64,000 nucleotides of DNA from Costus lasius (taxonomy: Eukaryota > Streptophyta > Magnoliopsida > Zingiberales > Costaceae): positions 2,170,001-2,234,000 of the forward strand of contig JANVAS020000222.1 of assembly GCA_027563935.2 (NCBI GenBank), read 5' to 3'. A model generated the notes under the pieces. It did no database searches, was not told where the DNA came from, and worked only from the letters and a program-made list of their open reading frames with translations. The first letter of the stretch is position 1, and each line of letters begins with the position of its first letter. Positions 36,522-47,773 of the stretch are shown here, piece after piece. The position numbers and the translations under genes are program-made.

Positions 36522-36900
36522 GTCTCACGGATAAAACGATGGAAATCGACATCAGCTCGCTGTCGCTCAAACCTAGGCTGGGTTGGGGGCCTTTGTGCGG
36601 CCCAAACATCATCTTCATCGTATGGCTCATCCTCATAACCTAGGCCTTCATGAGCCACGTAGGGCCCATGGTGGCCAGATGCATCCAGAAGGGGCTGGCG
36701 CCGAACGGGCACGACTACCAGTGGTAACTCCCTAGTCGAAGCAGTTAGAGCAGACTGAGGGGGTTGACTCAAGTTGGGGCGCCTTTGCCCCGATGACTTG
36801 AACATAGTCTCCGATGACAGCTTGAGTTGCTGTATGGCGGTATCCATGGACTGCTTGTACGCAGTGAGCTACATAGTCAGCGCGTCCACTTGCGTATTAA
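35256..36900 (-). pseudogene. G3 Gag and protease, decayed
   Basis: Minus-strand pieces in order: N-terminal Gag (36847-36470), a frameshift at a CA/C microsatellite, a Gag core piece (LDSTKFLNWVTSVDTYFDLS, 36480-36394), a further piece 36188-35865 (SKFKNGIRSDIRRALP) ended by a stop, the CCHC knuckle CYNCLQLGHYSRDC near 35790-35745, and protease with VIDGGSSLNVVS near 35500. The protease frame runs into G1 at 35255. The active-site triplet is DGG rather than DSG or DTG. No functional product is expected. Confidence 0.8.
36487..36522. repeat. GT/G microsatellite in G3 gag
   Basis: A GT run followed by about 19 G. On the coding strand it gives a His/Thr then Pro run and changes the reading frame between the two Gag pieces. 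Confidence 0.9.
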
Positions 36901-37135
36901 GAGCGGCTACGTAGTCTAAAGGGGTGCTAGTCCCTTCCGAAGGTTGGACCGACTCTTGGGTGTCCAGGATAGTGTCGGAGAATTGGGATGACATGAGTTG
37001 CGACCTTGTGGTCACCATGGACAATCAAGGCTGAAAATGACTAAGTGCAGGATGCTGAAAACGCAAAATCAATGCGGAAATATGCGATGCAACGGAGTTG
37101 GACTGTGCGAACGATAAGAATCGAACGCCCAACTC

Positions 37136-37146
37136 CTCTGATACCA
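37136..37146 (-). promoter_or_regulatory. tRNA-Met primer-binding site of G3
   Basis: TGGTATCAGAG on the minus strand, four bases from the 5' LTR edge at 37151. The sequence between here and Gag (36901-37135) is leader with no visible gene. Confidence 0.8.
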
Positions 37147-37150
37147 GAAA

Positions 37151-37877
37151 TGATGTAGCTACTATAGGTGGGATGATCCTTAAAACCGTTCTCTAAGGTA
37201 TTACACAATGCACGCGAAAACAGGAGAGGGTCTTTAGACGAGGGAAGTGAAAATGCTTCAGAAATGCAGGGAAAACACGATGAAAACAGCGTCGTGCTCA
37301 AGCGGGGCAACACAAACGTGAATAGAGCTCAAGGGCACTCAACTACAAAATATAACACACTAACCTCATAGCAATTTAGCAAGCTCACTTAGTAGATTTC
37401 AAGCTCAGCACGTACTTTGGGGGACTGCGAATTCACGGGGCACGGCTCGCGCGCCTATGCACCTGAAACAAACCAAAGACAAGGAACGTCCACGCCTCTG
37501 ACGTACAGATTCCCATGGGGGAAGATAGAAACCACAGCAGAAATACACACAACAAAATGAAAAGGCAGTCATACCTGACCACTGGAGGCGGTGGGTTTCA
37601 CTTTATTGCTTCGAAAACAAGGAAGGAAACACTTCGGAGTCGAGACACCGACCACTACTCCGGAGTTACAAGACACTTCGCAGCCCCTCGCGAGCTTCTA
37701 AACTTGTAAGCTATGTAACTAGTAGGCCTAAGCTCCCATTTATAAGCTAAGGGAGGGTAAGATCTCACAAGAGGGGTGGTTACAACAAATATTCTAACTA
37801 CTAATCACATTTGACTGCAAATATTCCAGCAACCAAGTGTGTTTGAGAAGCTTCAGGTTGCTTTTCACATGAGCCAC
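37151..37877 (-). repeat. G3 5' LTR, part adjoining the primer site
   Basis: It begins TGATGTAGCTAC next to the primer site and shares GAGAGGGTCTT.GACGAGGG with the solo LTR at 21593. It is interrupted at about 37878 by the Tat/Athila-like LTR; its remainder should continue beyond 58397. No gene is visible. Confidence 0.65.
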
Positions 37878-38833
37878 TGATGAGATGCATTTACACCATG
37901 TTTTTTCCTATATTTTACATCATATTTTGGGCTTAATTGAATGATTTTATGCAATTTTTAATGTTTTTTACTTCAATTTGCATAGAATCTTCACTTTTTC
38001 TCATTTTTATGAAAATGTAAGTAAAAAGGCACAAAATTGATGGATTTTGAGAGTTTTGTGGCCATATTATGATTCCCGTGGAAATCACGAGCTTACACAT
38101 TGAATTTAAAGTCAAAATAGTGAAGAATGCAAAAATTACGGCCTTGGCCGTGATTATGTGGCCAGCTGAAATTCTGGTGTTCGAACGGGCGTAAAACGAC
38201 TAAGTAAAGAAGTCTACAGAAACTTTCATGGGTGAGGTCGTGAATCCATCATGGACCGTGAATCTTTCTGTGACTTAAGTGCTGTACACATAGAGACATT
38301 TACGGTTGTGGCCGTAAACTCATCACGGACCGTGAAAACATCCGCCCTTTCGTTTTTTCACACGATTCGACTCCAAATTAAACCGGAATTGAACCAAACC
38401 TTGCAGAAACCTTCCTATGTGGGTTCTATACTGATTAGATTATAAAAGGAAGGGTTTTGGAAGGGTTTCTAGGGCTTCTAGGCACGAAAACAAAGGGCTA
38501 TAGCAGCGGCGGTGGAAATTAGTTCTAGGGCAAAATTCCGGTGAGAGATCACGCAAAGGAGGGATTTGATCACTTTATCTTCATCACCAGATCAAGGGGA
38601 AGAGTTCTAAATACTTTCCTAGTGTCTCTTTGCATTATTTTAGAGAGATTACATCTTGAATTCATCGATGAACATGCTGTTTGTTGTGAACATGAACGTG
38701 TAAACCATATTTGATTGGATTTGGGGAATAGCCCGTTGACGATTCATGGATTAAAAATATTATTTTAAATCTTTTACATGAATTTTTATAGATTTGATTT
38801 GATTAGAATTGTGTTATTCCGTATTTTACCTTG
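37878..38833 (+). mobile_element. Tat/Athila-like solo LTR (T), left part
   Basis: It starts TGATGAGATGCATTTACACC, then an AT-rich zone with TTTTATGCAATTTTTAATG, then TTACGGCC..GGCCGTGA-type motifs near 38130-38340, TATAAAAGG at 38441 and a leader-like stretch. Together with 57867-58396 it makes about 1.49 kb. It is split by G2, whose TSD CCTTG lies at 38829-38833 and 57862-57866. The lineage call rests on remembered family features and needs a database search. Confidence 0.55.
38441..38449 (+). promoter_or_regulatory. TATA box of the T LTR
   Basis: TATAAAAGG lies on the plus strand after the GGCCGTGA motif cluster, with AGGGTTTCTAGGGCTTCTAGG shortly downstream, a typical LTR promoter layout. 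It supports a plus orientation for this LTR. Confidence 0.55.
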
Positions 38834-41421
38834 TGTAACATCCCTCAGAATCACACCCCACACGCATAAAGTAAAAATACGGGGTTTTAAAAATTTTTAC
38901 TCTTCCATTAAAACATAAGAAGAAAGCGGCATCGAAGGACATTACTACGGAACTGAAAACCGCACAGAACTGAGTAGGATCGATTACTAGGAAATAGAAA
39001 TCCGGAAATCCAAAAAAAATCCGGCAGCAAGTATACTAAATTATTGCTGCACAGACCCACATATCCTGGAACAAAACAAATGTCCACACTACACATATGT
39101 GGAGAACACAAATTTCAGAAATATTGCAGAAACTGATTATTCAGATACCAAATACAACAATAATTCGGTTACACATCTCAAGGTATTTCGAATACAGTAA
39201 CTCGGTTACACATTTCAGAATAAGAACAATTTCAATTCTCATGACTCCAAAACTCGCATCCAACAATAAAACGAGACAACTATAATATAATATCCTGAAA
39301 ACAGGCATAAGCCCTCAGGAGATAAAACGTGTCATATAAGTAAGTTAGGCACGCAGGCCTGATAAATCTTTAGAAGACAACTCTTAGAAATTATATAAAA
39401 CATTAGCATCATAACAAATTAAGTAGCTGTAGCAATCACTGTCCTGATGTCTCACCTGAAAATATTTAAACAACGGGGGTGAGCTAAAAAGCTCAGTGAG
39501 TAAAAGACACTAAAAGCCATCCATAGTACACATCAAAAAAAATATCATGCTTGCAGATAAGACACTTAACATGCACACTCATATCAGAAACAAAACATAA
39601 TCAAATGCAGACACTTATAACAATAGGCATCAAGCATGAAGTAGGATATAAGTATACCAACCCCTTTCCAACTAATCACACCGCCCAACACATCTATACT
39701 ACAGATCGAAACAGAACTACAGAAATCAGAGCTGACAGACAGAAAATCAGAATTTTCAGAATCCAAACAGATAGTCTACATCGGAAACAGAAAGGCCACA
39801 GAAGGCCTGAAGACCACAGAAGGTCTGATGACCACAGAAGGTCTGACCCCACCTCTGCCGAGGACGAGACATGCATGCATATCAGAAACAGAATGGTAGA
39901 GGAGGTATCAGTGGGTGGCCCCCGTCTTGTCAGGACGTGGCACTCTGGCCTCCAATACCCAGAACAGAACAGAAATAGTGGAGGGAGAACGGAAGGTGAG
40001 ACCAGCTCACATCTACCCTTCACTAGTGTCTCATGGGTCGTAGTAGACTATCAGCACCATTACAGCGCCACAGAAGGAGGGTAAGGACACGGAAGAGTGC
40101 TACACTAGGGCATAATTTTTACAGAACAGGTCATGCTGAAACGGAGGAGTAGGACTAACCACTACCCAATTCTCACATCATGCCCAAAGTGTCTCTCAAA
40201 CTAGAAAATGACACACCCCGATATCCAGTCCTTAACAAAATTACACTTTGCAGAAAATCAAAGCTGAACATTCTTCATAATTTTTACCATCAACCAGAAG
40301 TAATATATGAGTGAATTCCTTAGATTTCATACAACTATCCTTAATTCAGGTCAAACCATTCTATGTTCTCACAAGGTTATAACACATTCAAAGTTTCAGA
40401 AAATTCACAACATATATATACAGAACAGTAATTATTCGCGTAACAAACAATTAAACAAGCCTAGAAATTATAGGGAAATATATATAGATACTCATTGCAC
40501 TATTCTTCCCTAAAATTTCTAAAAACCGTGAGCCATAAAAATCACTGCAAGGGGCAAAATTTTCAGAATCCTTGCAGAACATACAAATTTCATGAAAATA
40601 ATTTCAGTCCCCCACGACAGATAATTTTAATTGCACGTTTGTGAAGGAAAATGACAAAAGCCCCAAAATTGGCCCGAACCATGATTTTCGAAAATCCCTA
40701 AGTTCTTAGTTAAATCCTCAAATTTTATTTTCTCTAAAATTTCTCATCAAGCAAATAAATTTTAGAAGAACTACAGGCCACAATTTAAGAGATTAAACCA
40801 TACAGGATAAATTTTTCTCACAAAGGAATATTCGTCCGGCACAGGTAAATTTTGAATTTCACATATGCACAAATTTACTTGTAGATTTTTGGTTCATACA
40901 GATAATCGTTGCAAATAACGAATTTTAATTGACTGATAATCTACAATTTAGCGGATTAGACTCCTTAGGATCGAATTACTCACCAGAAAAATCGTCCACA
41001 GAGAAAAACGCCAAGACAGAGGATCAAGGATCACCAGGAAATTCGTCCACCACTAGTCTGCCACCACCAGCGTCAGGAATTTCAGGAGGCGCCAAGCACA
41101 GTGAGGGGCGACAACCAAAGGCGGCTAGGGCAAGAAAACCAACAAAAGTCGTGAGGGAGAGGAGCCCTCATGCAATTCCTCTTTTTCTCCCACCCCAAAC
41201 GGATCCAAGATCCAATAACCCAGTTAACTTAAGTGAAAAATCGGTTTTATGGGCTTACCTGGGCTTAACCACCCTGCGCCACTCCAATAACATCAGAAAT
41301 ATGCGCCACCATGGTGGAAGGAATTCCAGGAGCAAAGAATCAAGGTTGAGGGTTCAAATCCCCAACCAAAATAATTATTTTTGCCCTTAAATCATAATTC
41401 AGAAAAATCGAGGGCGTTACA
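38834..41421 (-). repeat. G2 3' LTR
   Basis: It starts TGTAACATCCCTCAG and ends GAGGGCGTTACA. It contains one GGTGGCCCCCGTC/GGACGTGGCAC unit near 39894 and an 18-bp repeat (GACCACAGAAGGTCTGAT) with one more copy than the other LTR. ORFs such as 40929-41390 recur in both LTRs only because the LTRs are copies. Confidence 0.94.
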
Positions 41422-41435
41422 TCCTCCCCCCCTTA
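41422..41435 (-). other. Polypurine tract of G2
   Basis: The minus strand reads AAGGGGGGGGAGGA directly before the 3' LTR. Confidence 0.85.
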
Positions 41436-41450
41436 TAGAGCTTTAGTCCT

Positions 41451-44400
41451 CTAAAGCTGACCAAGCCCGTCACTGAACAGGTGAGGATGCTCCTTTCTCA
41501 TATCTGCTTCAACCTCCCAAGAGGCTTCTTCAACAGACTGATTTCCCCAGATGACTTTCACAAGTGGAATAACCTTATTTCTCAGCACTTTCTCTTTTCT
41601 ATCTTCAATTCTGAGAGGTTTCACCACAAAGGTCATGTTCTCTTCAAGCTAAAGAGGTTCCAACTCTAGAACATGAGAAGGATCAGAACAATATTTTCTG
41701 AGTGCAGAAACATGGAACACATTATGGAGGTGTTCCAGTGATGGGGGCAGAGCAAGTCAGTATGCCACAGGTCCAACCCTCTCAATGATATCAAAGGGAC
41801 CAATGTACCTGGGACTCAATTTCCCCCTCTTCCCAAATCTCATCACCCCTTTCATAGGTGAGACTTTTAGGAAAACATGCTCTCCCACCAAAAACTCAAG
41901 AGGACGCCGCCTCACATCAGCATAACTCTTCTGTCTATCCTGAGCAATCTTCATCTTTCTCTGAATTTCTCTAATCTTCTCAGTGGCTTCCTGAACAGCA
42001 TCATACCTTAGCACTGTTCTGGCCCCAGTTTCCTCCCAGCATATAGGTGTTCTGCATTTCCTCCCATATAGGGCCTCATACGAAGCCATCTGTATGCTAG
42101 AGTGAAAGCTATTGTTGTAGGTGAACTCTATCAGTGATAAGTCCAGATCCCACTCAACAAACCAGTCAACCACATAAGATCTCAGAAGATCCTCAAGTGT
42201 CTGAATAGTTCTCTCTGTCTGACCATCAGATTGAGGATGATATGCAGTGCTGAAACTCAGATTAGTTCCCAAATCTTCCTGTAATTTCTTCCAAAACCTG
42301 GACAGAAATCGAGGATCACGGTCAGAGACAATGTCCAAGGGAACTCCATGCAATCTGACAATCTCATCGATGTACAGTTTTGCTAACCGATCCAAACTGT
42401 AAGTCATTTTGATCGGTAAGAAGTGAGCTGACTTCGTGAGTCTGTCCACAATCACCCATACGGCATCATGATTCCTTCTGGTATTGGGCAGTCCACACAC
42501 AAAGTCCATACTGATATGCTCCCACTTCCACTGAGGAATAGGGAGAGACTGCATCAAACCGCCCGGGCTCTGATGCTCAGCCTTCACGGTTTGGCAAGTC
42601 AAACATCTGGACACAAACAAATGCACATCCTTCTTCATACCATGCCACCAGAAAGTCTTTTTCAGATCCTGATACATCTTGGTACTACCAGGATGAACGG
42701 TATACTTAGTGCAATGGCTTTCCTTAAGAATTTCATTTCTCAACTCAGGGTCCTCAGGGACACATACCCTTCCACGGAATCTGAGGAGACCATCATCCGA
42801 CATACTGAAATTCTCAACCCAGCCTTGCTCCGACCTCTCTTTCCACCGTAGAATATCCGGATCTGACTGCTGCCCTGATCTCAGTCTCTGCAGTAAGTCT
42901 GACTGAACCCTGAGAGAAGCTAGAAGACCGCCTCTCTCACCCGGAGTCACACTCAGATGTAAGTCACTGAACTCCTGTAATAGTCGCCACTCCTGGACTC
43001 GCAGTGCAGCTATCTGAGTCACAGGATACCGACTAAGAGCATCAGCCACCACATTGGCTTTACCAGACTGATATTGGATGGTGAAGTCATAATCCTTTAT
43101 CCATTCAAGCCATCGCCTCTGTCTCATATTCAGCTCTTTCTGAGTGAAGATATACTTCAAGCTCTGGTGATCTGTAAACAATTCAAATGTCTGTCCAAAC
43201 AGATAGTGCCTCCAGATCTTCAAGGCAAAAACTACAGCTGCCAACTCCAGATCATGAGTGGGGTAGTTTACCTCATAGTCTTTGAGTTGCCTTGAAGCAT
43301 AAGCAACTACCTTTCCTTGCTGCATCAGTACAGCACCCAGACCCTTACCAGAGGCATCAGTGTACACAGTGAACTTTTCTCCATCACAGGGAACGATGAG
43401 GATAGGAGCACTGGTCAGTCTCCTTTTCAGTTCCTGAAAACTAGACTCACAATTATCAGACCACTCAAACTTCAAATTCTTTCTAGTTAGCTTAGTCAGA
43501 GGACCAGCCAGCTTGGAAAAACCCTCCACAAAGCGGCGGTAGTATCCAGCTAAGCCCAGAAAACTTCTGACCTCAGTCGCTGTAGTTGGTCTTCCCTAGT
43601 GAAGAATGGCCTCCACCTTCACTGGATCCACAGACACACCCTGGCCAGAAATAATGTGCCTCAGAAAGCCAATCTGATATAGCCAGAACTCACATTTGCT
43701 GGCCTTAGCATACAGCTGCTTCAGCCGCAGAATCTCCAGCACCTTGCGCAAATCCTGAGAGTGATCTTGCTCATTCTTGGAGTAGATCAGAATATCATCA
43801 ATGAAGACGACCACACATTTGTCCAGGAGCTCATGAAATACCCTGTTCATCAGATCCATAAACACCGCAGGGGCATTTGTCAGTCCAAAGGGCATAACAA
43901 GAAACTCATAGTGCCCATACCTGGTCCTGAATGCAGTTTTAGGTACATCCTCTTCCTGAACTCTCAGCTGATAATAGCCAGACCTCAGGTCAATTTTAGA
44001 GAATACAGTAGCACCCTGCAACTGATCAAAGAGATCATCAATACGGGGTAATGGGTACTTATTCTTAACGGTCACTTGGTTGAGTTGACGGTAATCGATG
44101 CACATGCGCAAAGTACCATCCTTCTTCTTCACAAATAACACAGGTGCTCCCCATGGAGAAACACTGGGTCGAATATACCCCTTCTCTAATAGTTCTTCCA
44201 GTTGCTTCTTCAGCTCTGTCAGTTCTGAAGTTGCCATCCTGTAAGGAGATTTAGATACCGGTGCCGTGCCTGGCAACAACTCGATGCCAAACTCAACTTC
44301 TCTGCTGGGTGGTAACCCAGATAAATCATCAGAGAAGACGTCAGTAAACTCTCTTACCACAGGAATTCTAGCCAGATCCAAATCAGGCTCAGTCTGCACC

Positions 44401-46004
44401 TTGACATGCGCCAGATACCCCTTGCAGCCCTGGGCTAAAAGCTTCCTGGCCTGCAGATGAGATATCACCAAAGGCTCCTGTTCTGAAATCCGGCCTTGGA
44501 TAACCAATTGCTGTCCATCACTTAGATGTAGAGTAATTAACTTTTCAAAACAATCTAAAGTAGCATGATAGGCAGACAGCCAATCCATGCCCAGAATGAT
44601 GTCATAGTCTTTCATAGGAAGACTAATCAAATTAATAGGTAAATCATATCCTTCAACCTTAATCAAACAGTCAGGATATATTATATCTGTAGATACGGCC
44701 TCACCCATAGGTGTATGAACAGAAATACAGAAATCAAGTATCCTAGGCAACACAGGCAGACATAGTGCAAAACATGCAGACACAAAGGATAAATTGGCAC
44801 CAGGATCAAAAAGAATGCATGCCAAATAACTAAACACATAAAATGTACCTTCCACTACGGACTTCGAAGCCGAAGCATCCCTCTCCGCGATGGCATACAC
44901 GCGAGTCTGCACAGTAGGCTTCTCACCCTGTCCTCTAGCATCCGGCATAGGACAGTCCTTAATCATATGCCCCACCTTACCACATCTGAAGCAAGCGCCC
45001 GTCTTCCTGTAGCACTCATTATCCTGATGTTTAGTGCTCCCACAGTGGAGACACTTCTTGCCATTCTGAGAAACTGTGCTGGCTGGCTTCTGATAAGGTT
45101 TGTATCTGCCCATATTGTCTTTCTTCTCTTTCTTGAAATTCTTCTTATCCTTACCACCCAGAGTGGGTGCGTAAGTCACAGAAGTAGGGGCAGATGCTGT
45201 GACTGAAATAGTATCAACAGCCATCTCAGCAATGCACCTCTCAGCAGTGCGAGCCCTGTCTACCACTTCAGCATAAGACTCCAAGTGTAGCATAGCCACC
45301 CTTGTCCTGATGTCTTTCCTCAAACCCCGCTGAAACTTCTTGGCTCTTCTTTCCTCGGTGTTGACTAAGTGAGGAGCATACCCCGACAACCGAGCGAATG
45401 TGGCCTCATACTGATCCACCGTCAGGTCGCCCTGCTCAAGATGAATAAACTCCACCTCATGCTCCTCAGATAAGCTAGAGGGGAAAAACTTGGCATTGAA
45501 CTTCATCATGAAGTACTGCCAATCAACAACTCTGGATTCAGTTACCGCCAGTCTGACAACTCCCTTCCACCAGTCTTCGGCATCTCCACGCAACATGAAG
45601 ACAGATAAACATAGCTTGTCTGCATCATCACAGCGCCAAACCTGGAAAATATTTTCCAGTGCCAAAAGCCAATCCTCAGCCGCTCTGGGCCCCGGACTAC
45701 CATAAAATGTAGTCGGGTTCAGGTGCTGAAACTCTCGAACCAACCGAGCATATCGTTGATGTGCGCCATCACCTAGAGGAGAACCAGCGCCACCCACACA
45801 GTGTCCAGCCGGTTGTGACTATGACAGCCGCTGCAATAACTGTTGCTGAACCTCCATGTGCTGCGCCTGCTGCTGCTGCATCATCTGAGTTTGCTGCTGG
45901 ATGAATGCGTTCTGTTGTTGCATCATAGCAGTCATAGCCTCCATGGCCTGCCTCAGATCAGGCTGTTGATCACTATTGCTACTGCTAGATCTTGGTCGCA
46001 CCAT
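41451..46004 (-). pseudogene. G2 Gag-Pol with four premature stop codons
   Basis: A single frame runs from the ATG at 46004 (MVRPRS) to the normal stop at 41451, without frameshifts. It is broken by stops at 45821-45819 (TAG), 43598-43596 (TAG where G1 has Trp), 41759-41757 (TGA where G1 has Arg) and 41651-41649 (TAG where G1 has Gln). Domains in order are a Gln-rich Gag N-terminus, two CCHC knuckles (near 45060-44950), protease FDPGA (near 44805), [11 protein letters not shown] and FIDDIL, RNase H YTDASGKG, integrase (MDFV, VSDRD, QTERTIQ), GPF/Y and a chromodomain-like end. Catalytic residues are intact. The Trp stop is a G-to-A change and the Gln stop a C-to-T change relative to sibling codons. 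It is diverged from G0 and G1 but of the same lineage. Confidence 0.92.
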
Positions 46005-46071
46005 TTTTTTACCTGCATCACATAACACAGTAGAATAACAACCAATATTCAATCACGAATCAGATCCTATC
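46005..46071 (-). other. G2 leader, gag side of the C-B insertion
   Basis: The leader continues at 55213 beyond C-B. CTATC at 46067-46071 and 55208-55212 is the C-B target duplication. There is no coding potential. Confidence 0.85.
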
Positions 46072-47753
46072 TGAAGTGACCCCTAAGATAAAGGGGGGGG
46101 GAAACCCTAATCATGCGCATCTAGCATGCATGGCGGAAAATAGGGTTTCAAAATCGCCTATGAAACTATATGATCAACTTAAGTTATGAGAAATCATACC
46201 AACGCCATAAGCTTGGAATTCGGCTTGGAAGAAGAGATCAAATTAGGTCTCCTCCACAAGTCCACACACAAGATGAAGATGCTCACTTCCTTGAGATCTC
46301 TTGTGCTAGCAAGACACCCAAGCCTTATCTTGTCGAATGGAAAGGGTTTGATGAGATGAATCCGTTCGGCCGAGAGCTTCTCTTGGATGTCTACTCCACA
46401 CCTTCGTCAACCACACCTCGAAAAGAATCAAGGCGTTGAAGTGAGGAGCTCAACGCATAAGCGTTTTGGCATTGAAGCAAAACCGGCCCTTGATGACTTT
46501 CCATAAATGGAAGTCAATCAAGCCATGCGTTCAAGCCAACCCAAAACGCATTTTGGCATTGAACCAAGCGTTCATATTTGTGAACCGGTTCAATCCAAAA
46601 TGTCAAATCGGCTTTGGTTCATCAAACCAAACCGAAATAGCTCAAGCCACTTGGTCTAGACCAAATCGAACCCCAAGGCTTATGATCTAACCGTTCATCT
46701 CCTGATGCCCCTGATCTCTCCGATCTAGCATCACCTCTCTCGATCGAAGCTTACCGATCTCAAGCCCTAATCAATCAAACATGATCAGACCAGATCTTAC
46801 TTACAATCAGAGATTAAATCCCTTTAATCTGAACTCAAAGAATCCAGTCCATACGATCTGACTTAAGTAAGCCATATCACCAAATTGTGCGACCCTGAGG
46901 GTTTCCTCTAAATGTCGGTAACGATAACTTACGTTATCACGATCAGTGAGGGGTATCTAGCAACACATCACTGTCTCCCGATATAAAGGAAAGAGTCTTC
47001 CAAGACTACTCCCAAACCATAGCACAAGTGTGACTCAATTCACAAGGCATACATATGTCCTTTACCACTGGATGTTCTTATTGGACAAGCATGTCAAGCC
47101 TGTAACTCCAATACGATGAGCATGATTAGATCAGATGCACATAGTCATCTGGGTATGGCCATACACTATCTCAATCATCTCATAAGGGGGCCCTTTAGAA
47201 CATCACACTCCTTAAACAAGGAGACGGCAATCCTATGTCTATCACTAGTGTCCTAACCTGATTCAAGCTCACCATCCAAGATAGTCTATAATCATTATGT
47301 TTCAAATGATATTGAACTACCTCAAGACAATGACAATCATCATTTAGAAACACAAGTGATCTCAAGTCAAAGGACATGTGCCACTTGCTGCTTACAAGGA
47401 TTATTTACATTGTGACAAGCAATGGAATATCCCAGTAGGGTCTGTCCAGTACATCCAATGTACCCATGAGTCTACATCTTATTCCATGCTCGAAGCATCC
47501 TATAAGATTAGCACTCATATTAGTCTCAATCATATCAAGGCTGTCTCATGTTCACCAAGATATCTCGACTAAGGACATATAGCCTGTCAGCCTAGCTGAA
47601 CAGCTTTGAGACATTATTCAGAAGTACACTTATTACAGCAGACAAGGTAACAACCTGAATAATAACCATGCCTTTATAAACTTAAGAGTTTATTACATGA
47701 TACTAATACAATCCCAAGGCCTCAAACATTAGCCTTAAGGGCATACCCCAACA
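46072..47753 (-). repeat. C-B 3' LTR
   Basis: It starts TGAAGTGACCCC and ends GCATACCCCAACA on the plus strand, reading TGTTGGGG..CACTTCA in the element's direction. The short antisense ORFs in it (for example 46170-46439) recur in every LTR copy and have no recognised product. Confidence 0.95.
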
Positions 47754-47764
47754 ATCTCCCACTT
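47754..47764 (-). other. Polypurine tract of C-B
   Basis: AAGTGGGAGAT on the minus strand, directly before the 3' LTR and 10 bases from the ORF stop. Confidence 0.88.
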
Positions 47765-47773
47765 GCACTTAAT

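Larger units (their letters stand above)
20781..37877 (-). mobile_element. Old Ty3/gypsy element G3, interrupted by later insertions
   Basis: Minus-strand gypsy order is seen: 5' LTR start (37151), primer site, Gag, zinc knuckle, protease, RT, RNase H, integrase. G1 (25208-35255) splits the protease end and a solo LTR (21593-22650) splits the integrase C-terminal part. The frame has several stops and frameshifts. The C-terminal integrase motif NAYVLDLPKDMGI..FNVSELLPF suggests a chromovirus-type gypsy, but I cannot fix the lineage. The 5' LTR continues beyond 58397 after nested insertions. Confidence 0.75.

Noticed and set aside
41340..41375. tRNA-like T-arm (GGGTTCAAATCCC) near the G2 LTR end, also at 57780-57815
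   Set aside because: A B-box-like hairpin is present, but no proper A-box, acceptor stem or anticodon arm could be assembled around it.
40929..41390. 153-codon ORF repeated at 57369-57830
   Set aside because: Both lie at the same place in the two G2 LTRs, so the apparent conservation is LTR duplication. No domain is recognisable and it is antisense to the element.
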